Below are positions 1 to 10,500 of a stretch of 64,000 nt of DNA, one piece after another. Both the position numbers and the translations under genes were made by a program. Within the stretch, counting starts at the first letter, position 1; the number at the start of each line of letters is the position of its first letter. The notes under the pieces were generated by a model. That model was not told the DNA's origin. It did no database searches and worked only from the letters and a program-made list of their open reading frames with translations. The DNA is from Telmatactis stephensoni (taxonomy: Eukaryota > Cnidaria > Anthozoa > Actiniaria > Isophelliidae): NCBI GenBank assembly GCA_029948255.1, contig JALIZF010001477.1, positions 280,932-344,931 of the forward strand, written 5' to 3'.

Positions 1-1024
1 AGCAGTTTCCGTCATCGTATTTTAAAATAGTGTGAGGGGCACGGCGTCTTCTTTTGAACTCAAATCGTTTTGTTTTGACTTCATTGATATGTGAAAAGCT
101 ATCGATTTCATTCGTTCAATCAAGCTAGCTGCGACCAACGATTTCGTAGCAATAAAAGTCATGTTTTCACCCGGCATTAATATGTATGCTTGGTAATGTT
201 CTTTTATCTCTGGTATTTTATAGTTTGGAGTGAAGTAGTAGTAGTAGTTTTTTTGGAGGGTTTTTGAATTAGTTTTTTCAAAATGCCAGCTTAATGCCAG
301 CACAGCTGGCATTTTGTTGTATACAGCGCCTTAAAATCCAGAAAATAACTGAGCCCTGAGCTTATTTTTGTTGAAATGCTGTGTTGGGTGTTATATTTTA
401 GGCCTAAATTTTAGAGTAGCCCATTTTCAGCATTTTCTCTTTGACCTGAAAGGCCTTCGACGCCAGCGGAAGAATCCTAAATAATTAAGCCTTCCGTGAA
501 GTAAACTTCCGACGAAATTCGTCAAGTCGGGTCAACAGAAAAAAACTTGAGTTCTTGTACAAAATGTCTGTCTTTTTCTAGAATTCTTTCAACAGTTTTT
601 TATTGAGATCATGTGATGTCATTCATATTTAATTTTGCTTCAATGAAGCCAAGCGCAATAAATTCGCCAAGGGGAATTCCCTACTTTGATATTCTATACT
701 TTGATATTCTAAACTGAAATTACTCTTGTCAGCAAAATGACAGCATACTGAAGACTATAAACCACCAAATTATTAAAACTAACGCGGTAAACCAAAAACT
801 AATTAAAACTGGAAAAGTGTATCATAACAATTCACCAGAAATGGCGAATCCGATTAAGCTTGGGTATGAAGTTGTTGCTACGCAACGGCTGGCGCATGCT
901 CAAACTGAGTTATTCAGGATACTTCGTTGCAGAGGGACTAAAAAATCCTTGTACTTGCACGGTGTAACGAAATATTTTCTTCTATGATCGACGCCAACAA
1001 AGCTACGAAACGCTAGCTAAGAAC
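1..1024. other. gene-free stretch, nothing recognised
   Basis: AT-rich sequence without a convincing exon. The open frame at 22-312 (-) has low-complexity tyrosine runs from a GTA repeat and no recognisable domain. A short palindrome around 290-315 (GCCAGC...GCTGGC) is the only structure I see. Confidence 0.5.
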
Positions 1025-1170
1025 GCTGTAAGGAAACTGCTACGCGAGGCACTTAGCTCAGACAATTTCTCGACGCAGACGTAATTGCATCTTTGGCTAC
1101 GTGAGACCAAAAAAGAGTAGGTAAACGAGCACGCGGTGAGAAAATGCCTCGCGTGGGAGTTTCCTCACAG
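1025..1170. repeat. inverted-repeat element (MITE-like)
   Basis: The left arm (1025-1051) and the reverse complement of the right arm (1145-1170) share AGGAAACT and CGCGAGGCA with a few mismatches. An arm-spacer-arm layout of about 146 bp without an open frame fits a non-autonomous DNA transposon. Confidence 0.5.
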
Positions 1171-3689
1171 TTTCTCAACGTGTGTTGCGGGCTTAAGTCG
1201 CTCTTACTGAGGTAAAAAGGACTAAAAATTAATTTTGGACTTATAGTTATTTTTGGTATTTATTGTTTTTGTTTTTATTATTATTATTTTTATGTTACAG
1301 CTAACGCATAGAGCATATATTTGGATATGCGCTAATATATTTATATAAGCGCATGTATGTATGTATTATTATTATTAATTGCCTTTATCCTTTATTAGAT
1401 TCAGTTAGACCTATATTCTCGGTTTTCACATGACATCATCAACTATATATATTTAAATATATGTTAATCTCTATCTTTTTAAAAATTATTGGGTTCTACT
1501 CATGTATAAAGAACTTATACCAAAGCACCAATAATAAAGTTATCGTATTGTATTGTATCAAAAGGCTAGAACGTAAACTTTAAATCACTAGAACCTGGCT
1601 CTTTAGTATTTTGTATACATCATACAACGAATAGAAAGAATTTGCCCCTGAAAATTTGGCCTGTTTCTGTTGTTTAGTTGGCAGGAAACAACTCGTATTT
1701 GAAATAAATTTTGTTTTATATATAAACATTTTTTATCAGAATAAGCAAATAAGATGTAGCTGTGGCTATGATTTAAGGATATGATTTTGACTCTTAATTG
1801 TTATTTAAGCCGCCACGGTGTACAGCCGTGGTTACACCAACATGGCGGCTCCATACATTTCTTGGTACAGATCAAGCATATAAAATCGCTAATATCTCAA
1901 AATTCGTTTTAGCTCAAAATTTTGCAGACTTACATGGTTTTGCTTGCTCTTTCACGTGAAAGTACTTGCATTTTATTTAGAATTCAGGATATTTTGATGA
2001 CGTTAGTGAAAACCAAGTAATTCACTAAATGGCTGCACGTCACATGGTCTTTGTTTGTCGTCAGTCTTTTTATTTTATGTCAAGGTTAGTTGACAAATTC
2101 AAAAACCGCAAAGTCGGGATTTCTTCAATGTAATAGTTTCTGTCTTGTTCAGCACAGTGGTTTTATCTTCTCCCAAGCTACAATCTTGCTTATTTATTTT
2201 TGAATCACTACACGCCATAGTTAACTATGCTACATTCCTAAAACAATTCAATAGGCGACGCGCCCCCGACGCGCAATCGAGCGGAAAAAAGTCAGCATGC
2301 GAAGCTCTGGATACTCACCAACATTGGAGGGGAGAGGAGAAAAGTGACTTTTCGAGCAAGATTGTAGGTGGGCAGATTTTTCTAATTCTTCTGGTATGTA
2401 AAGCTAAATAAACTGATCGGAATTTAAATTGTTTTTCCACGGTTATCCTCTACAACTGATAGTTAGACCAAAAGTTCAATCTGCTCTTCTCTAATTGAAT
2501 TGACGGCTATTGATTTGTACTCCGCAGTCTGTCTGACATTAAGGTGAAATGCGTTGGTAGTCTTTATTTAATAAATAAATGTGTTTTCTTTTGTTTCTAA
2601 GTATTTGCTTTAAGTATCATTATGTTTTATATCTAAAGTAAAAATCGCTCTGTCCTGCTGGTTTGTGAAGCATAATAAACCGAATCGGAATGCGGAAAGA
2701 AATTTCCTGTTGTCCAGTCTCGGCATCTAAGATAGACAGTTCGTTCACACTTGGACTTCTAAGCCGCTTTAGTTGCTCATAAAAGTACTTTGCTAAGTGG
2801 CTTTTCCAGTGTGAGCGCTTTTTGGACATTTTCGCTAAGCCGCTTTTCAATGACCAGAGTATTAATAGTATCCTGCCGATCTATAGCAGAATCCGGAACA
2901 TAATCCAAATGGATCCAAAATTGTTGCGTGCCAGGATTCAAACTGATTTAGAGGACGCTATTAATTTAGAATTCTCAAAATACACGCGTATTTTATAAAA
3001 ATACAGAAAATTCATAGCAGTTCAATTACTTTTGACATTTTTTCAAAAACAAGATCGTTTAGTAGACGAAAATGACGAGTTTTGATTAAAAGCAAAGCAT
3101 AAGTACGTACACCGACATATTGGGTTTAAACGAGGCTTGTCGGTGTTCATGTTATGAAGGATATCAGATATGTTTAGTGCTAATCCAGCTGTTCCTCGAA
3201 ACTTGATATTTTAATGGTAAAACTATGTTTGTGTACATGCAGAGTTTGACATATTAATGCTCGTACTTAATTACGTTAACGACTATGCGAACTTCCTCAT
3301 CTCAGTTTACTTGTCGGACATGCGCACTATTAATTATGATAAACAGGTGTATATTTGTCCACGACAAACATTCAGAATTAAGGCGGCACTTTCTACCAGT
3401 TAAATTTTAGTTATAATCATCTAGTTAGAACCAGCTTGACGAGATAGCAACGCGCACAACTATGAAAAGCTAGTCATTTAGTATAAATACTTCTACCTTG
3501 TAACACGCACACGCTCTCCAGAGATACACTTATACACTTGGGACTACAGCAACTCAGTGATCTGGATTGAGCACACGTCGAGTACAGAAACCGGTCCGAG
3601 TAAGGAAAACCTTCTGAAAGCCGCCCTGTCTTAGGGAAAGCTAGTTCTACTGGTTCTGTATAAGTGCTGTACCTAATAACCCGACGTAG
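1171..3689. other. gene-free stretch, AT-rich
   Basis: No supported gene. Around 1494-1560 an AATAAAG motif is followed by GTATTGTATTGTATC, which resembles the 3' tail of a LINE or SINE, but I cannot name a family. A small hairpin lies at 1809-1848 (AGCCGCC...GGCGGCT). The short frames at 2145-2411 (+) and 2620-2850 (-) show no recognisable domain. Confidence 0.4.
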
Positions 3690-3856
3690 TCAATCGAACA
3701 TTCTGCAATCGAACTCAATCGAACATCAATCGTTCGATTGATTTTCGATTGGTTCGGCAATCGGACACAATCGTACTCACAGCAAAGCTTTAGCAGTCGA
3801 ACAAAATCGAACGTTTGGAAATCGAACTATAAGGCAATCGAACCAAGTCGAACAGT
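3690..3856. repeat. degenerate AATCGAAC minisatellite
   Basis: The motif AATCGAAC or close variants recurs about a dozen times in both orientations (AATCGAAC and GTTCGATT). No coding potential. Confidence 0.65.
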
Positions 3857-4338
3857 ATTTTGGGAATTACCTCTAACGTAAGGTGAAGAAAGAGTAACTA
3901 ATAATGCAGACACGTCAACGCTTAGTTGTGCCAATCGGTTAATTTTAAAGGGTCGCTGTTAGGCAACACTGCAAACCTCCTATTACACTATAGTTACAGT
4001 AGGTGTTACGGACTCCGTTGTCACACGTGCACGAGAGAAGCAGTAATGACAAAGTCGGCTCAAGACTGCGAAAAGGAAATCGTTCTTAAATGCGTGGTTA
4101 AGGGTACAACGAGTGCCTCTTCCAACGTAGAAAATGGAGAGAAGTTTAGAGTACGTCGGGCTAATAAACAGCAGATCACAACTGTGTCCACGTTAGTTCC
4201 CCCAACAAATTTAGATTATCACGCGCGACGAGTTTGAGGTCAATCTGAGGACAAAAAGATCTTCATGTCGTTTCGGGTAGAAAAGACGCAAATAAGAGTA
4301 AATGCCTTTTTATCCTGATTTTGAAGTAAAACGTTTAA

Positions 4339-4370
4339 CCCCCCCCCCCCCCCCCCCAAAAAAAAAAAAA
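4339..4370. repeat. poly-C / poly-A run
   Basis: A run of 19 C is followed directly by 13 A. The length is prone to sequencing or assembly error. Confidence 0.9.
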
Positions 4371-4986
4371 CATGTTAAGAAAACTCTACTTCAGAATTCA
4401 TCGCGGTTTGTACTATTTTCGTTTCCGCTATTATTAACAATGCGACTTTATAAGTCAATATGTCATCCTACTGGTTTGACCCTAAATAACTTTTGTCGTA
4501 TATATTCCTCGATGTCAAGCATTGGCTGTGGTCCCATTAAAACACTATAGACTCTAACAATGCCATGGTTAATAACCCCATCTGGCGGCTGGTATATCGA
4601 AGGATAATATGTCCGAGAGTTAAAGATTGAAAATGGGGGTCACCGTTCATTTTGAAGAGATATTCATCGTCAAAAATCGGATCCGCAGATGAATTTGACG
4701 AACCAAGTCCATCGCCATCATGAATACCGAGTGGAGACTGGGTTCGGTGGAAACTTAATTTTTTTGGTCTTTTTCTTTCTTTTTTCTGAGCTTTTTCAAC
4801 CAAAATAACTTTTTAAAAGTTGAATTTCCATTATTTTAATTTTCTTAAAAACTTGAACAGTTTCTTCTTCAAAAAAAGAAAATCTAACTATCGAAAAAAA
4901 AATTACGGCCGCCATCTTCGATTTACTTGGGTAACGCGCGCTAGCCTGCGCAGTAAAAGTGCGCGTAAACAATGCCCGCGAATGTC

Positions 4987-6046
4987 CTTAAGGTTGGTGC
5001 CTACTATTGTCCACGCGCACTGCTTTCTGCGCATGCAAAAACACTGAATTTTTGTCGGTAAAGCAATCGTAAAAGCAAGGCCTTTTTACGACTTTTTGAA
5101 AAAATAAACTTACAGAATTAAAGGAAAACCATTTAGCCTCTCCTTTGTTTGAATGAAATTCACAGTTGATAAATAGAACCTGAGTTACAACGCCTGTTTA
5201 GACTATCATTTCTACCAGGAACGATATGTTTTCGCCGCCATCTTGAAAATTTCCCACAATGCATTGTAATTCGCTCTACTTTCCGGGGAGGGCTAGGGAA
5301 TTTTTGATCATTTTCGCGAATTCTGATCAGTTTTCGCGCGTTTATCGGCAAATAAGTTTCTAAATCGCACGGATACCCCTATTTTTTAATTCTGTAAATT
5401 GTAAAGTGAAGATTAACCTACTATTTTAAAATACTTTTATGAATTTAAAATTGAAACTTGATTGCAAAAATTGGACTTTTCATTTGGCGGTCATGAACCA
5501 AAACAGGTCTAAAACTAGTAAAAAGTCATTGAAAAAAATTGTTTACTGTAAATTGCTTCCATTGAGACAAAATGACTTTACGATGAATTTATATATGTGT
5601 CTTAGGTTTTTAAAACCCTTTGTTACAAGTCACAAACGTACAAACAAGTCCATTTTGTGGAGACCAAACTAGTCTCCACAAAATGGACTTGTTTGTACGT
5701 TTGTGACTTGTAACAAAGGGTTTTAAAAACCTAAGACACATATATAAAAAAATTGTTATTCTGGTTTTTCATATTTCGTATGGCATTGACAAGTAAGAGA
5801 ATTGTGTTGTAAACGTTTTAGTAAAAAAAGTTTGACATTTTTTCAAAATATGGGGTATTTATGATTTTTTCTTTGGGCCTCTAGAATAGGCAGATTTTGC
5901 AACATTTGATGGCGTGTAACTCATTAATATACACGGTGACCCCAATTTTTTTCCTTGGATTCTAGCTCCCTATGATGGGTTCTTTGATACCCATGTGGTT
6001 TTTGGCCAAAAAAATTACCTTGCCATTAGTAGGCACCAACCTTAAG
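4987..6046. mobile_element. TTAA-flanked TIR element, non-autonomous
   Basis: A 20-bp perfect inverted repeat, CTTAAGGTTGGTGCCTACTA, bounds this 1060-bp segment (4987-5006 and 6027-6046). TTAA sits at both edges, as for piggyBac-type insertion, with GGTTGGTGCC starting each terminus. No transposase frame is present. The interior holds the long hairpin at 5588-5748 and shares sequence with the TIR element at 37237-38002. The superfamily assignment is inference from TTAA only. Confidence 0.55.
5588..5748. repeat. 77-bp perfect hairpin
   Basis: 5588-5664 is the exact reverse complement of 5672-5748, separated by a 7-nt loop (CAAACTA). I checked the arms base by base and found no mismatch. Part of one arm (about 5590-5645) recurs in the TIR element at 37237-38002, so the sequence is a mobile-repeat component and not unique DNA. 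Confidence 0.9.
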
Positions 6047-7180
6047 AGCGTGCGCGAGGCCAAATACGGGTTATATGATAAATATATCTCAGTTTCTATG
6101 TTGTCATTTAAGATTAGATATAGCTATATGTTCTGATGTGACCCCCGCCTCCAAATAGACAATTAAAAAACACGGACGATATAGAGTTCTAGATTGCGAG
6201 CAAACAGCAACAAACGGTAATTATACTGCATGGCCAGCTTGGGAAGTGGGGGAGGGAGAAAGGAAGGGAGAGTCTGACCTTTCCCTCACAGACAGATCCG
6301 GACACACAGGCTTCAATTTAAGCTATTTTTCGGCATTTCAGATCAAGCATCATTCCTTGAAAATTATTTAATTGTTCAGAAATAACACTTGATAAGAGCC
6401 ATGAAAATGATTCATGGAAGTAACACAGGGTCTGTAAATGCACTTCACCCACAAGTCTATTGAGTATGTCTCCTGCAATGATACGATCCTCATGCTTAGG
6501 CCTATTCCGGGCCCTAAAATCACCTAAAATCGCCTACGATCGCCCAAAATTACGGCGATTTTAGGGCCCGGAGTAGGCCTATGCTTCTGTAGAGTACATT
6601 AGCGTATCTATCATTACGGATTACGGATTATAGATCATTACGGTCATAGAGCAGTTTTCGGAAGACACTTAGATCACACTTGCCGAAACCAGCAAATATG
6701 CGATTATTGGCTACTTCACACAAAGCCTTCTTTGTCTATACTAAGAAATGATTCCCAGTGGGATTCTAATTGATGGATGTCATTTAGTACGTGTCTTCCG
6801 CAGCTTTCGTATCACCGGTGAACATAGCACCGTGCTGTGACCGTGCCAATGCCGCGATGTCTACACGAACATTCACCTTGCCATAGAACGTCCCGTCTCA
6901 AAGTCAACTGGGTTTGTTTGATGCGTTTTTCAAGAGTCGCACTTTGCTATTGGATTTTCCCCCGGTTGATTGTCCATTTTTTTCTCGCCATTTTTCCTCA
7001 TCCATGAAAAATCCTGTGAATCAAGTGTTATGTGCGGAAAACATTCTATTGGTGATAATGAGTGCAGCGTCACTGAAAAAGCACCTCTATATCTATCCGT
7101 GTGTTCGCTTGCTTGTTTGGCCTATATTGGTATTTGATATATCACCCTGTGGATGTATAGAAGTTTGATAAGGCTAGCGC
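6047..7180. other. upstream region of the Ig/TIR gene
   Basis: No clear exon. At 6497-6581 an 85-bp imperfect palindrome (TAGGCCTA at both ends, GGGCCCTAAAATC arms) looks like a tiny MITE. A purine-rich GGGAGGG stretch (6240-6275) resembles repeats in the first intron of the gene. The promoter and any 5' untranslated exon should lie here but I cannot place them. Confidence 0.4.
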
Positions 7181-7535
7181 ATGCTCAATAGTTTGTGTTA
7201 TGTTTCAGCTGCTGTGTTGGTGAGCGCCGTACACACCCTAACTATCACAGTCCTGACCAGTACAAGTCACGTGAATGATGCTATCAGACAAGGAGATGAC
7301 GTCACATTGAACTGTTCAGTGAGGTCAGAAGGTGTTGTGGACAGACTGGTTTGGCTAAAGGACGATCTTCCAATCACCAACAATGTTACATACGACATGG
7401 ACTCAGAGGGAATGGTCTTGTCTTCTAGCTTATATCTAGCAAGTGTTACAGCCAGCAAGACAAATGGAAAATACAAGTGTCAATCATGGAAAAGTAACAG
7501 CACTCAAAGCAAAGCGTACCAGCTTCGTGTTGACG
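7181..7535 (+). CDS. receptor exon: leader and Ig domain 1
   Basis: Encodes a hydrophobic start (SAAVLVSAV) and an Ig domain with both cysteines (TLNCSV and YKCQSW) and the usual Trp (LVWLKDD). Donor G|GTAATT at 7536. NVT and NST are potential glycosylation sites. Confidence 0.8.
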
Positions 7536-10500
7536 GTAATTGAACTTTGCTTATCATTTGTCTATAGGCTGTGTATAGCCTGGGGGAGGGAAAAGGAAGT
7601 GGGATGGGGATGAAAAGAAAGGAGGGGAGAGCGAAAAGTCCTTGGCTAACTCTACTCATCTCGTTCCCCTCCCCTTCCCCCTTCCCTAGAGGGTTGCTAC
7701 ACAGGCCTATAATATATCTAAAAATTATCCTATCCATAGCAATGACTTCTTGATTGTTTCAGAGCCGCAAAAGGGGATGGAAAGAAAGGGGGAGGAGAAA
7801 GGAAGTGGGAGGGGGAAGGAAGGGGGGAAGGAAAGAAGGGAGGAGAGAGAGGGAAGTCCTTAGCTAACCTTTCCCCTTTCCTCCTCCGACTTTCAAGCGA
7901 GTTACCTTCCCTCCCCTTCTCCCCTCCCTAAAGGGCCGCTACACAGGCTTTTAATATATCTATAAATTATTCTATCCGTAACAATGACCTCTTGATTGTT
8001 TCAGAGCCACCAAAGCTTAAAAAGTGGCCGGGTAACCACTTTGTACACGAGGGAGATCGACCAGCCATGAAATGCCAAGTGCTGTCAGGCTGGCCATTGC
8101 CTGATTTACAATGGTTGTCACCATTAGGCAAAGTCATTATGGAGAAACAACATACTAATGAATGCACGGTTGTCCTTGAGACTGCAAAAATAACAGATGA
8201 CAAAGCACACTATGAATTAACAAATTACGTTTGTAAGGCAAAGAACAGAGTTGGAGAAGACCATTTGAAAATGAAACTCATTATTCAGAGTAAGTGGAAA
8301 TGCTAGCGGTACATATGACACTCAAACTTAAAAGATAAAAAAGCAAACAAACAAAAGATGATGGTGGTGATAATATTATCAAGATAATGATAATAATATT
8401 TAAAGATAAAGTTTAGCGATAAAAGTTTTGTTGACGACGTTTTGATGTTACTTAATGCCATTATCAAGTCAAAGGTTCTTGAAACTAATCGAAGTTATGT
8501 TACACAAGGGTTGAATATATTAAAAGGAAACAATACTGAACGTGTCAAACAAAAAGTTTGGCACGGGCAGAATCCGATTGAACATTTAAGCTTGTCTGAA
8601 TTTTCTGAATGAATAGCATCTCGTGAATTAAGACAAACTTGCTCTTGCATTTCTTGAGTACTTTATTGCTTAACTTTACCTTTAATGTTTAAACAAAAAT
8701 CTGCTTATCCGAATAATAATAATAATAGTGATTAAAATCACTATTTATACTTTATTTATATTTTGATACTCTTCTATCGTCATCATCATTATCATCATCT
8801 TTACCAATGCCAGCATTTCGCTATTATTATTATTATTATTCGGATAAGCAGATTTTTTAAAATACTGCGTAAACTCAGCTTCTTAAAAACATGTCAAACT
8901 TAAAAGAGAAATTTCCGGAAAGAGATTCGAAAAAATACACACAAAAAAGTAATAACTTAACCTTTTCTTTTCCAGGACTTCCAATATATGATCCTCCTAA
9001 GATCATTTCAACGCCAAACAGGACAATTGAAGGTTACCAAGGCAAGAATGTTACATTTGAAATCCGAACCAAGTTCACAGACGAATCTAGTGTGGCATAT
9101 CAATGGTATTTTGGTCGAAAAATATTGTATTCAAGTTCCAAGTATGACATATCTTACCCACAGTTTAAAGATCACAAAGCTGTCTTTAGAATGACTATCA
9201 ATAATGTGAGCCAAGAAGATGCTGGGATATACAAATTCCAAGTACAAACAGACAATTCACCCGAAGGTCTCGACTACATTAAACTTGTCGTCGTACAACC
9301 AGGTGATTACTAAGGGACGGGATTGTGGGTACTACAGAAATTATACACCACAATGGCTTGTAATACACATTTTATTCTCCAGTAACTCTTTTCTTTCACT
9401 TTCTTCTACTTTTCTCAAAGTAATACGTTTTTTAACAAGTGCCTTAGGGGGAGGAATTGGGGAAGGTTTTGGGTGGGGAGTTGAGTTCCCACAAGTACCA
9501 TGAACGGCTGGGAGAAGGTCAAACTAGGTGTTTTAGATATAGTATGGACATAAATAGAACTAATGCATGGGTTGTGATCAATTATTGCTGGGTTTTTATC
9601 CTCCCTGGAGAATAAAAAGAAAAACGAGGGATAGCTACGTAACATTGAGCGCTAATGAGAAATCTTTTGTTGAAGTTCGTCCAAGATGGCTGCCGTGACG
9701 CCATATGCAACCCAGTAATTCTTCGTATAAAAGGGACTATTCCAACAAAGAACAGGCTCGTAACATGGTGTATGGGATCAGGGATCAAGCTCCAAATTAT
9801 GGCCAGGATCAGGGATCAGAGGCCAGGGCTGAGGGATCAAATGGGTGGGATCGAGGATCAGGGACATTTGGTCAGGATCAGGGATCAGCTCAGTTTTTTG
9901 CACCAAGGATCAGGGATCAAAACTTTCTAAAATATGGGCTCAGGAATCAAAATTTCCGTAAAAACCCGGGATCAGTGAGACGAAAATATACCATGTTACG
10001 AGCCTGAAATGAAATGATAAATTCTCCGGCCTCATATTCCTAGCTCCCGCTGATCAAAAAGAATGAAAAGCCTCTCAAGGCGATGGATCTACTGGTCAGA
10101 CACCTCTGAAAATCGTTTTTGTTTTCTTTTCTATAAATCAAACCAGCAGTTTATGACCTCAACGCTCTACGTCATAGAGTACAGTTTCTAGGTTCAGATT
10201 CTTCAATCACGCTTCAATGTCAAGGGAAATCCCCTTATCGACAGTCTAAACCCAAATGGTTATTTCGTGGCGTCCAGCTGAACTCCACCAAACAGTCTAA
10301 GTACGATATCAATATATCCTACCAGAATAAGTTCAAATCTTCATTTCGATTCACTCTGAGGATTAACAATCCTGGTTCCAAGGACGTTGGGTGGTATACC
10401 TGTTCCATGACAACAAATAAAGGCCAAGCTGTTGAAGCAAGGATTAATCTTCAAGGTAAACTGAAACAGGATACTTCCGATAAAGCGAACATTCAACTGA

